From assembly GCA_031216915.1 (NCBI GenBank), contig CM062296.1, positions 453,158,287 through 453,222,286 of the forward strand: 64,000 bases of DNA, read 5' to 3'. Shown piece after piece: positions 51,020 to 60,858 of this stretch. Source of the stretch: Pictodentalium vernedei (Eukaryota > Mollusca > Scaphopoda > Dentaliida > Dentaliidae). The translations under genes and the position numbers were made by a program. The notes beneath the pieces are model-generated. The model was given only the letters and a program-made list of their open reading frames with translations. It did not search any database and was not told where the DNA came from. The stretch's first letter is position 1; each line of letters opens with the position of its first letter.

Positions 51020-51472
51020 TACAGTCGCTGTGGACTGATCGTAACCCACGCGTGGGCAGTGATGTCCACGCATGCGTTTAGCAGTAATAAAAATCATCAT
51101 TAGCAAAATATTAATTAATGAAACACCGGTGTAACAGGAATGGAAGTCCGTAGGAAAATTAGTCCCTCTTGACTATTATTCCGCGGAATTATAGTCCTAG
51201 GTCTAACATTTCTAGGAATAGTAGTCCGCCGGACTACTATTCCTAGAAATGTTAGACCAAGGACTATAATTCCGCGGAATAATAGTCCAGAGGGACTAAC
51301 GTTCCTACGGACTTCCATTCCTTTTACACCGGGTTGTACCCGGTGATTCATTAATTAATTTTTTAATTTTTATTCCTATAATTAGTGTTTGAAATCTAAT
51401 ATTATTGCGTCCGTGACGGTAGTAATATTGCCCACCCGTGGGAAGTAACCAATCCACGGCGATCGTAGTGTA
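51020..51472. mobile_element. MITE, family D, with a large palindrome in its centre
   Basis: The antisense copy runs from TACAGTCGCTGTGGACTGAT to CACGGCGATCGTAGTGTA. At its centre, where other copies have a short hairpin, there is a long palindrome (51137-51321) between ACACCGGTGTAACAGG and TACACCGGGTTGTACCCGGT. Confidence 0.85.
51137..51321. repeat. 185-base near-perfect palindrome
   Basis: Arms of 92 bases with about five mismatches meet at GTAGTCCG|CCGGACTAC. Each arm also contains a smaller palindrome around ATTCCGCGGAAT, and the centre contains another (CTAGGAATAGTAGTCC mirrored). One strand could fold as one long stem or as three stems. Confidence 0.92.
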
Positions 51473-52000
51473 CATTATGCAAATACTACCACAGCGCTAT
51501 AGGGGTGGATTTTCCACTGGTCGAAGATTCACAGCTTCTAACACAAAGTGCTTGTAAACTATGAGGTAAACGGTCGCTTGTGATTCCCATGCTTTTCAAA
51601 ATTCCAAATAATTATCAGGTGGACTTTCCACTAAGGTGTTTTAGTTGTAATCTACTATTCCCATAATATTAATTTTTATTCTGCGTGAGGTTCCCAGAAG
51701 TAAGGGTGTCGGTAAGGATGTTCAGAGTATTTGTGACACCCAATAATTTATCCAGTCCGGGCATTTACGTCTGGATTGAAGTCTTTGGCACTGTTTATAC
51801 AGATCGCGAAGCGACGCGACACGAGGCGCAGCGAGTTCGCGGCCCTTCGATAGACCCGTTTATACACCGCACGCAGGCACGCTTTAATCATGCTATACAC
51901 ACTGCACAATTAGGCAAGCGCACATAAGCGACCCAACATTTTTGGCCAGACTAGCGAAACGGAAATAGCGCATCGCATCGCTTCGCTTCATGGTTTGTCC

Positions 52001-52001
52001 T

Positions 52002-52063
<62 letters not shown>

Positions 52064-52632
52064 GTCAAGGACATCTCGTGTCGGTGACAGTTTTACGGGA
52101 GGAGGAAGCCGGAGTACCGGGAGAGAACCACCGAGCAACGACGAGCATCTGCCAGCTTCCCAACATCGTAACTCCTCACTGCAGCATAGGCAGGGTTAGA
52201 TTGGTTGAAGACATGCGCACCGGCGACGTGCAGTACTCCTTAGTACACGACGTCATCGTGCCCCCTTGTGGACAATCGGGGTTAAGTGACTTGTCCAAGA
52301 ACACAGCGCGGGAGTCCGAATCGATCGCTCAGCCAGTCACCCATCCAAGGACTAACCGGGCTCGACGTAGCTTAACCCTTTACCTAACACAGTATTTTTA
52401 AAAAATAAATTAAATTTCACATTTTTCGAAAACAAATTTCACAATTTTTTAACAAAACCATACAAATATGGATATCATTAGAACCAGCTCGACGAGCTGG
52501 TTCTAATGATATCCATATTTGTATGGTTTTATTGAGAAACTTCCGAGATATTTTAGGCTGTGGTAGGCTTATTCTAGTTAATTTTCTGGCCGTTTTTGGC
52601 CGCTATGTTAAGCACAGTGTTAACTTCGGTGA
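52001..52632 (-). mobile_element. 5S-rRNA-headed SINE, antisense, split by a TTAA element
   Basis: (TTTA)n and the antisense body occupy 52001-52330. The reverse complement of the 5S-like head follows (CACCCATCCAAGGACTAACC, GGGCTCGACGTAGC). At TTAA 52372-52375 it is broken by a 248-base fold-back and resumes at TTAACTTCGGTGA (52620-52632), exactly the next part of the 5S head as seen at 14240-14260. Confidence 0.9.
52372..52623. mobile_element. TTAA fold-back MITE, family H, inserted in a SINE
   Basis: TTAACCCTTTACCTAACACAG begins it and TTAAGCACAGTGTTAA ends it. The perfect stem ACAAATATGGATATCATTAG is centred near 52492. The insertion point is inside the 5S-like head of the SINE at 52001-52632, so both sides of the empty site are known. 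Confidence 0.93.
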
Positions 52633-53946
52633 GTGCGTCCTGTATAAATGGTTAAACGGAAATACATTGAAAGCGAAAAATGTTCACGACCGCGTCGCCT
52701 CGCTTCTCGTCCTGTATAAATAGGGCCTTAGGATAGCGATTCGCTCTTGCTGTTGATCGCGTACTTTCTCACTAGAATAAATTTGATATTTTGACACGCA
52801 GACACACAATTGGTCAAACAAATGGAGGTATCTGACACCCGATTGGGGCTGTTGGGGGACCAGCAAGACAAATTGGAATACGAAACCTACGAATTATACT
52901 TGAAGTTGGGAAGTTCATGTGTTCACGAACACTACATATATTTACCCACAAATAAATTTCTGAGAACTCTGTGAGTTTTTTTAAGCTATAGAATCCCGAC
53001 TCAATAATATTCAAAACACACCGTCAATCCATGCCTACGACGATGTAGCTAAATATTATGTCATTCGAGACTTGTGCCATCACAGTGGTGACAAATAAAG
53101 CTTACACCCCTCACACACCCAATCCGCCATCATCCGACACCAGTGCCCAGGAGGCTAGATGTGCTTAATTACTGTGGCCACTCAGTCCTGTTTGTCTTGT
53201 ATAACAGAACCCGATAACGAACGCTTTTGATGGCAACATCGGTGTGCAGGATTGGTTAAAAATGACGTTGCATTTATAGCGCTGCGGCCTCCACATCTGC
53301 ATCTGTGCTGATCACACCTTTAGATTTGGAAGATATAAGCATTTATGTTTAATAAGGACACCATTAAACTATGATTATGAGATATAAACTGTTTACAGGG
53401 ATTCTTTTGGGTGTCTACAGGAGCTGAATATGGTATCTGTCCCATTGACATTTGGCATGATTTTTCCCGATTCCCAACCCCAAACTTTCCATTATCTTTC
53501 CCCACTCCAACAAAAATTTAATGCACAATCCAGAATTGGGTAGTCATTAGGGCTCAGAAAACCGTTGGTTTTCTGAGGCCTTATGGCCAGTTAGTTCACG
53601 GCACCAATTGTGTATTGGATTGAAATTGCTTATACCCAACGGAGCTTAGAAAGGCAAATGACAAGCTGTTTTTTAATAGAATATAAGAACAGTGTAATAG
53701 AGACACCAGAGACCGGTGTGAACATGATTCCACGTAACCGTTTGTCATAAACTTACTCGTCGAATTCATGCAGTTGTTTGGGTATCGGTCTAAATGTTCT
53801 CTGTTCAACACGAATGTAAAATTCCCAGTCTGTATTTTTTCTTCTCCTAAAACAAATTCTCAATTAAATCCCCATAACCCAAATGTTTCCGAACGGCGTG
53901 GGCCCCCGGACCCTTTCCCAAAGAGGGCAGAAGAATCCCTGGTTTA

Positions 53947-54035
53947 CAGGCTTGGCAATTTCAGGAGAGCGATTTTTTAGCTCTCCTTAATGCCCTCCTG
54001 AAAGAATTAAGGAGAGCGAAAAATTGCCCTCCTAA
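53947..54035. repeat. Fold-back, P type (GGAGAGCGA / GGAGGGC)
   Basis: CAGGCTTGGCAATTTCAGGA then GAGCGATTTTTTAGCTCTCC, then AAGGAGAGCGAAAAATTGCC. Ends resemble CCAGGCCTGG. Confidence 0.65.
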
Positions 54036-54384
54036 ATATTTTGGTCTGGGATGATTGAGATTACATGTATTATGCTCACATTAAATTTTTGTTGTAAAGC
54101 AAAAATGTAATTTAACTTCGAAGTCACATAACATCACGTAATTTCATTTTGAAAGTGGTTTAGTGGTAAAAGGTAATGGCTGCAACCATACCCAAACACA
54201 GTTGCAATCATTTGAAGCAAAATGGGTCACAGAAATATTTTTTTTTCTGTCAGTTTCAAGTTCAGCAACTGACATCACAGTTTGAGGGGTAATTATTCAA
54301 GGAATATTGACACTATAAAATACTACCATTACTACTATCGTGTCACTTGAAGCACTTGCACCAGAATGTGACTGTAGATTCAAG

Positions 54385-54494
54385 CAGACCTGTTGTCCAA
54401 GAAAGTCATACGCCTACCACTACCACCTTCAACCCCCCTTGGGGGGTTGAAGGTGGTAGTGGTAGGCATATGACTTTCTTGGACAACAGGTCTG
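54385..54494. repeat. Near-perfect palindrome, arms about 53 bases
   Basis: CAGACCTGTTGTCCAAGAAA, then GTCATACGCCTACCACTACC, then ACCTTCAACCCCCC, are mirrored after TT with one mismatch. It lies 330 bases before exon 3. Confidence 0.92.
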
Positions 54495-54664
54495 GGTACA
54501 CACACAGGTCTTGTCAAGTGTGTGTTCGGTTGTTGAGTGAGACATCTAGATGTCTAAGAGATTTCGCTTTACCTTAGTAAAGTTAATAAAATCACTGATG
54601 TAGTCTGTTGGTTTCAGTTTCAATGAGTTCGTTCAACTGGATACTTAAAATGCTGTGTAAAGCT

Positions 54665-54736
54665 AATTGCTCTCCTACGCTGATTGAGGAGAGCGATTTT
54701 TTGCCCTCCTGCATTTTTCAGAATGCCAGGCCTGGG
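54665..54736. repeat. Fold-back, P type, 90 bases before exon 3
   Basis: TTGCTCTCC(tacgctgatt)GAGGAGAGCGA, then GCCCTCCTGCATTTTTCAGA, then ATGCCAGGCCTGG. Confidence 0.65.
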
Positions 54737-54825
54737 TTTATGTCAATCGCAAATTATGCGGCTATTGCATATTTCACGCGGTCTTTGGAGAGCAGAATTT
54801 TTATACGTATGTTTTTATTTTGCAG

Positions 54826-54956
54826 GTTTTGACCACGCTGGAGGCAACGGAGTATCCAGCTTGGATTGTTTATCTTTGATAGTGGAAAGTATAACTCCTA
54901 ACAGCACGGCTTCTGTTCTAAACAACATATCAACTCCTGTGGATAGGCCATTGTGA
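54826..54956 (+). CDS. MyoD: MyoD-family factor, exon 3 (end of codon 307 to residue 349 and stop)
   Basis: The last coding exon follows the acceptor ttttgcag|GTTTTGAC and ends at TGA 54954-54956. It encodes GFDHAGGNGV, then SSLDCLSLIVESI (residues 317-329), then a short Asn/Ser/Thr-rich tail. In MyoD proteins this motif is helix III, which is needed to open silent muscle chromatin. The tail after it has only 20 residues and is shorter than in vertebrate MyoD, without the longer Pro/Ser-rich end. The frame is fixed by the phase-1 junction with exon 2. No AATAAA follows closely; the nearest variant I see is ATTAAA at 56216-56221, so the 3' UTR end is not placed. A fold-back element ends about 90 bases upstream of the acceptor. 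Confidence 0.95.
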
Positions 54957-55287
54957 AGAAGATCTCACCAAAAGACTTATATAGGTGGCCACATTCACCA
55001 ACGTATCTGAGAGATGACGTGCAGAACACTGCTCATCGCTTCGATGACAATCATGATGTCGCTCACAAGACATACGCGGAAATAGTTTTACAGCTCGGTT
55101 GATTTTTCATCGACCACAGAGCTGAACGCCACGTCGTGCATGTGATAAATACTTTGTATTGCTAAATAAGATTTAAACAGACAGCGATAGTTGACAGGTA
55201 TTTAACGAATTACCATCACGTTTACTGTCCCCGAAAAAGCCAAATGGTTGATTGATACCTCACTAACGCCCAAAACCCAATCACGTG

Positions 55288-55360
55288 ATTTTATTATGAA
55301 ACTTGTTCACACCTTTTCCAGTTCTTGGAACTGGAAAAGGCGTGGAAAAGTTACATAATC
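55288..55360. repeat. Hairpin in the 3' flank
   Basis: CACACCTTTTCCAGTTC / GAACTGGAAAAGGCGTG about TTG, with GATTTTATTATGAAACTTG weakly paired to AAGTTACATAATC. Confidence 0.75.
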
Positions 55361-55599
55361 TTTCACGACTACTGAGGTTCTGGGAGGGAAATTTTTTCGC
55401 AGGTTCTGCAAACAACAAGCAGTTTTCCAACTGACACTCAAATACCCGCAACCTCACAGGAAGACTGCGTTATACTAAAAACACCCACAGTGTTGGGGCA
55501 TTGTCTGATTGGTAACACCGAACAGTGGGAGGTTTCGTAACTAATCACACCCTCTATACTTTGCATGAGATTGAGATGTAGGCCTGCACAAGTTGGGAA

Positions 55600-55784
55600 T
55601 TAACCCCTTGCACACCGAGTTGGAACATTCCATATCATAGCAGTGCAATGCAGTTAATTGGAAGAATATATACGTTATTGGGGTGGGGGAGGGGGGGGGG
55701 GTAGACTAATTAATTTTTTTCGTTAACAGAATGGATTGGTCAACCCCACAAATGTAACGAGAAGCCATTGATTCAAAGCGTTAA
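55600..55784. mobile_element. TTAA element with a G-rich insert
   Basis: TTAACCCCTTGCACACCGAG and GATTCAAAGCGTTAA bound it. The interior has GTAGACTAATTAATT and TGGATTGGTCAACCCC as in family B, but the hairpin stem is gone and a GGGGTGGGGGAGGG tract is present. Confidence 0.6.
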
Positions 55785-56370
55785 GGCGGCCCAATGAATG
55801 TTTCAGGTTCCATTTTTAGCCGCAACTGAAAAGTGAGCGACTCAAGAAGTACTCAGATTACTCAATCCGTTCTGTCGTGATCAAATGTTCGACAATTTCA
55901 CTCCTTTCCTTTAGCCCAGTCAACGCATCTAATTCGCAGCGCCCCGGGCTTTTGTCCTTGTTTATAATTCAGTTCGAGCAGAACAAATAGAAAGTAAAAT
56001 ACTGACGTCACTGAAAAAGCCGACATGGACGAATGGGCCTACTTGGACTTCTTTATTGATTTTCCTAAATTCCTTCCACCAAGTCTATAACATGACCAGA
56101 AAAAAATGCTGTGATGTAAAACACTTTTGGAAAAGGCTGAGAGAACCCTTTCCAACAGAGTGCTACATCAGAACATTTCACTGCAAAAGTACAAAAACCA
56201 AGGGTTGCTGTCGTTATTAAATTACATCATGGTGCGGGGGAAAGTAGCATTGAATACCGGGGATGATTTGAGAAAATGGTCAAGCTATTTGTCTAAGATC
56301 TAGAATTGTAGGCGAGCGAAAACTCTGTCGTCTTATTTATGCGAAAACAAACCATACATAAACGAAACAA

Positions 56371-56622
56371 TTAACCCTTTACCTAACGTGAAAAGCAGAC
56401 GACACTTGCAAAAAAAATTCTTGAATAACTAATTTTTTTCATTTTTTGTCTCAAAAACATAGGTTATGAACCCTCGTTGGAACGAGCTCGACGAGCTCGT
56501 TCCAACGAGGGGTCATAACCTATGTTTTTGAGACAAAAAATGAAAAAAATAGTGAAAATTAATTGGTGATTTTTGAGAATAGCGCTGGTCGGTTTTGGCC
56601 GTTACGTTGGGTAAAGGGTTAA
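56371..56622. mobile_element. TTAA fold-back MITE, family A, best preserved
   Basis: Complete TTAACCCTTTACCTAACGT to GTTGGGTAAAGGGTTAA. The core palindrome is centred at 56491 and almost perfect over about 60 bases each side, with apex GAGCTCGACGAGCTC. A good reference copy. Confidence 0.93.
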
Positions 56623-57078
56623 CTCGCCCAACTGTACAAGTATGCCTTGACATTACGCTGAAAATCACAATGAACTGCACCACCCAGCCTGACGTTCAAT
56701 GCCACAGAATTATACCCATACATCAGTATAGCGAGAACATAAGAATACTCCCTGACAATGCAATTGGCGATGACGTTCACCCAAATGGAATACCTCAAAG
56801 GTAATAACTCGCCTACCGAGGCAATTTCTCGAAACACGGCGACGAGGAAAAAATAATTTCAAACATTTTATGAACTTGTTCTACACATGTGTGTGCTGCA
56901 AGTTCCTGAAAGTTTGGGGCGAGGGATGAGGAGATGTGCTTACCTCACACCTGCGACCTAGACTATTTCTTATATTTGACAGTTAAACTAAGCACACTTC
57001 CCATTTTCTGTTTAATTTTGGCGACAACTCGAAGACGGTCATTGTGTTGATCAGCTACCGAATGCTCGCCACACTGTT

Positions 57079-57245
57079 TAGCTCTTTACGTAACGTAACG
57101 TCAAAAAGGCCTGCGCTATTCAGAAAATTGCCATTCAAATATTATTATTATTTTTCTTTTTTGTCCCCTCATTGCGACGAACTGTTTTATGGGACAAAAA
57201 ATATTAAAAAATGCAGTTACATGAGACATTTTTAGCAATTTCGAT
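57079..57245. mobile_element. Internally deleted family A fold-back
   Basis: The left end ctctttacgtaacgtaacg and a TTTTTGTCCCCTCATTGCGA core remain. Most of one palindrome arm is missing. Confidence 0.55.
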
Positions 57246-57498
57246 GGTGAGAAATCATCTGCACCCAAAAGGTCACGAAAAGTCGTATCGGCATATAGAG
57301 TGGTTGCAGGCTAAAATGCACGTTAAGTCCCTTGGGCTGTACCGGTCGTCGACTGGTTATACAGTGATCTGTTAATCAACAAGATGTTGACAGAAAAATG
57401 TTAAGGTGCCTGATGGTTTATGGATCCTCTTTGACGTAAGACTGACATGTGGGTCAGCAAACTTACTATGTGCCCAAAGTAATAGTGTATACCTTCTC

Positions 57499-57593
57499 AG
57501 GCTTGGCATTCTTACAAATGCAGGAGGGCTAAAATTCGCTCCCCTCGCATGACCGAGGCGAGCGAGTAGCCCTCCTCGAGCCTACAAAAGTTA
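57499..57593. repeat. Fold-back, P type
   Basis: AGGCTTGGCATTCTTACAAA, TGCAGGAGGGCTAAAATTCG, then CGAGTAGCCCTCCTCGAGCC. Centre CCTCGCATGACCGAGG. Confidence 0.7.
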
Positions 57594-57683
57594 AAAGTGG
57601 CAAAATGAAGTTTTACTATTAATGAATTCTGCCAAGCGGCCTTTCTACATTTTATTTGGTACTGCCAACAGGGGAGTCTCTGT

Positions 57684-57762
57684 GAGACGGCTACACTGCC
57701 TCTCCCACACCTCCGGGCCTCGGTAAGGCCCGGAGGTGTGGGAGGGGTAATGTGGCCGTCTT
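57684..57762. repeat. GC-rich hairpin, arms 36 bases
   Basis: CTCCCACACCTCCGGGCC / GGCCCGGAGGTGTGGGAG about TCGGTAA, extended by AGACGGCTACACTGCC / GGTAATGTGGCCGTCT. Confidence 0.85.
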
Positions 57763-57840
57763 ATAAAGACCACTAACATAGCAGAGATCTGAAAAGATGC
57801 CGGTTTTAGGATTAGGCGGTATTGGTATCATTATTTTCTA

Positions 57841-57931
57841 AGGCCAGGAGGGCTAATTTCCGCCCTCCTTAATTTTTTAAGGCGAGCAGTAGGCGAGTGA
57901 ATAAATCGCTCTCCTGAAAATGCCAGGCCTG
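57841..57931. repeat. Fold-back, P type
   Basis: AGGCCAGGAGGGCTAATTTC, centre CCTTAATTTTTTAAGG, ATCGCTCTCCTGAAAATGCC then AGGCCTG. Confidence 0.7.
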
Positions 57932-58369
57932 CCTTCTAAAAGACACGCCATGTTTCAAAAACGTCAGTGTTTATCTCGTGAAATATAGTTTTTAATACTG
58001 AAAACTGCGAGATATTTTGCAGCCTACATAAATTGGCCTGTATCAAAGATTTAGATTTCTCGTTAACTGGGATAAATAAAGATTTTATCCTTCAGATTTT
58101 TTTACCAAAGATGTAAAGATATATGTATGAATTCCACTACAGATAATTAACCCTTTATCTAACATACTGAAGATAATGTCCACCATGTATTTTAATATCG
58201 CCTGAAAACTTGGATTCCTTTCAAAACATAGTTTAGTCAGAGGCGTAGGGGTCAGCTGTGTGAGTCCGGACAGTTTCGTCTGGATTGGGTCTTTATGTAC
58301 GCTCTTACTAGTAGTCATGCACTGTCTTATAGGATACTTTGACTGCTGTCAAACATACAGTCGGACATA

Positions 58370-58660
58370 GGGGCGCTGTGGCTCAGTTGAAGTTGGCTCA
58401 TTGCACTTGAAACCGAAAGGTCCACCGTCCGATCCCCACCAGGGGTAACTGCCTTGTGTCCTTAGAAAGGCACTTAATCCACATTGCCCACGTGGGGGCA
58501 CGATGGGAGCGCGATGGAGGCTGTGTATTAAGGCGTACTGCACGTCGATGGTGCACTTTTCGACATTCAAAACTAACCCTGCTTGAGCGGAGTTGGGGAG
58601 GCTGACAGTGCTCGGGAGGTGACCCTGGCTATCAACAGTATCGTTAAACCTAAAAAAATA
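58370..58660 (+). mobile_element. tRNA-headed SINE with target duplication
   Basis: Flanks ACAGTCGGACATA (58357-58369) and ACAGTCGGTCATA (58661-58673) differ at one base. TGGCTCAGTTG and CCGATCCCC stand for the A and B boxes. Part of the 3' body is deleted before GTGACCCTGGC. Confidence 0.88.
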
Positions 58661-58847
58661 ACAGTCGGTCATACATGGATGTCTCTAAGAATCCATTCGG
58701 GCTGTTGGGTGCCAGGCGTGATCAACCTGAGGTACGGTATTTGTTAATAGATTAAGAGGTTGCGTCATACGACTAACGCAGGTTTGTATTTAATTTATCC
58801 ACAAATAAATTGCCAAGTTTATTGAATGCCAAGCAAGTAACATCTCA

Positions 58848-58940
58848 AGTGCATCATCAAGGCCTGAAGGCAGGCCTTGATGATGTTGTTGGAATATTTC
58901 ATCAGTTGGGTCTTGAGTAATCATAGTCGGGGCAAATCAG
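58848..58940. repeat. Hairpin element, Q type, opposite orientation
   Basis: The stem GCATCATCAAGGCCTG / CAGGCCTTGATGATGTTGTT is followed by AATCATAGTCGGGGCAAATC, the complement of the start of the copy at 19500. Confidence 0.75.
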
Positions 58941-59396
58941 ATTTCCCCCCCCCCTCACTCCGCATCAATCGGACATCCTCGCAACTCCCCTGCTTACAGT
59001 CACGCATTGAAGAGCACTCTATGGGCAAGTTCCAATGAGGGATTCGACGGATTTGTTAGAAAAGGGTTAATTAATGAATTAAATGATTTTATTGTAAATA
59101 TGTTTTTAAGAGTTTACTTTGTAAGTTGATATGTTTATTCCTCATCTTAAGATTAATATATATTTATCACGATACTACTTACATGAGTTTCCCCAGCCAA
59201 GATGCCTACAGCTACACGTTCACCCCGACAGTGTGTCCACAAAGGAATCTTTTTTTTACTTACTGAATATCTTTCCATGCCCAAGAAATAGTTCTAAATG
59301 GTGGGAGCAGAATGAAATGCGACTAGTTTTTGCCCCGAACATGATAGTATGCTATTCGAACTCCACGACCAAGCTTTCTCTTTTTCGCAACATATC

Positions 59397-59463
59397 GTCG
59401 TCTGAGTGCTAGAATGTTCTATGTCCCTTATGGGACATAGAACATTCTAGCACTCAGCCGACG
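59397..59463. repeat. Hairpin, K type, second copy
   Basis: The perfect palindrome CTGAGTGCTAGAATGTTCTA then TGTCCC, centred on TTA, is extended by CGTCG / CGACG. It is the same stem as at 35134-35181. Confidence 0.9.
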
Positions 59464-59783
59464 ATACGTGTCGCTGTAGTTCATCGCTAAATGCACTGGA
59501 CAAAGAGAAAATGTCGTATACATCGACCCCCGATTCGTTGCGTCGCAGTCTTGCGAAAGATACTTCCCCCTATAAACACTGGGTTCCTGGATGGGATTTT
59601 CGCACTGACAGCAGTGATTGGACGAATCCATTTTGTATTTGTAGGGAGGTTCGGTAATAATTTAGAAAATTAGTACTGACCCACCGTAACAATTAATTAG
59701 CCATTCTGTTGTATTCTTACTGACCAGCAATTTTTCATTTAGGCAACAATTTAGAGAAGAAAAGTTTAATATGAATTCCTCAT

Positions 59784-60001
59784 GTGGGGGATGGGCGGTG
59801 TACCAAGACGCACAGCACGTTGTTGTTCACTTGTTTTACCTAATGAAACCCCTGTCTGTGCCGGGTAGGTAACTGTGTCAGATAAGTAACTTGGAGGGGA
59901 TGACAGCTACTCGTTGCTGGTCGATGCTTCTCTCTGTGCACTCGGTTTCCACCACGCAAAAAAATGTTTCGCACGATATGGCTGTTGTAGACTTCGTCAA
60001 C
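59784..60001 (+). mobile_element. Old, degenerate SINE copy
   Basis: Body landmarks are present but eroded: CATGTGGGGGATG, CCTGTCTGTGCCGG, GATGACAGCTACTCGTTGCT, CTCTCTGTGCACTCGGTTTC and CACGATATGGCTGTTG. No tail remains. Confidence 0.5.
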
Positions 60002-60620
60002 CCCATTCACACAAACTTCATACCATTCACTCCCTTTCTCACGTTGATAAGCCTAGAATCTGAAACTGATATGAAACCTATCTCGTAAGCCTTGACCAAA
60101 CACCAATAGAAGACCACACTCGGAAAATTTTTCCCTAAATAAACATTTTTGGGGGCCCCCAAAACAAGGCTTATGGCGCAAACACTGCAAGGGGCTAGAC
60201 AACTTCGTTCCAATGACAAAAAACGGCCTATTTCTCGAAAGGTTTCTCTCCAACCCCATGTGGCCCGCCTTCGTTGTAGTAAATTATTCTTAATACCCAG
60301 ATACCCAAAACTATATAGTTGATGACTGATGAATTCTGCGATCTATTTGGAACACCCAGATGTGTTACCATAATACGTTTTCTTCTGGAACGTGCTCATC
60401 GACTGGGCCCTCAGTGGAGGAGCTGAGCGAGTTTCTTCGACTCAAGGTCCACCGACATTAATTTGCAAGAAAGAATAGAACAATAATGAAAAAGAAGATC
60501 GCAGTTTGTACGAATATCGCTGGACATTATTAGCCATTTCGTTTGACAAGGTTTTTAAGGAGAACTAAATTGGTTTATTTTCAGTCTACCTGTAGTCTGT
60601 TTAGATTATATAATATACTG

Positions 60621-60858
60621 GCCCTTGAAAGTACCGTAGCGGCCGCTTTTCCGGCCAGTAACATCATATGTCATAACGTCATTAAATAGGTTGGCTGTTC
60701 AGTAAATGTGTGGGGTAGACCAAGCAATATTTTCAACGTGCAGCCCCGAGGCTGCCCGTTGAAAATATTGAATGGTCTACCCCAAATAATGAATATAGAC
60801 TCTTCCAAATACATTCATTGTGCTGGAATGGAAGATACCACTAGAGTTCAAAGGGTTA
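60621..60858. mobile_element. Fold-back MITE, family B
   Basis: The left end reads GCCCTTGAAAGTACC with the TTAA lost, and the right end GTTCAAAGGGTTAA is intact. The core is CAACGTGCAGCC(ccga)GGCTGCCCGTTG with one mismatch. Confidence 0.85.

Larger units (their letters stand above)
39984..54825 (+). other. Intron 2 of the MyoD gene, 14.8 kb
   Basis: The intron is bounded by gtgagt at 39984 and ttttgcag at 54818-54825. It contains a composite hAT element, four SINE copies, a SINE interrupted by a TTAA element, a 185-base palindrome and short fold-backs. Intervals about 41900-43000, 43150-45170 and 49130-51010 show no element or gene I can name, apart from a small tandem repeat at 50205-50330 and a hairpin at 44202-44230. 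Confidence 0.9.

Noticed and set aside
17060..52060. CRISPR array or satellite
   Set aside because: Direct repeats are 4-base microsatellites and dispersed SINEs; no regular repeat-spacer pattern exists and the DNA is animal.
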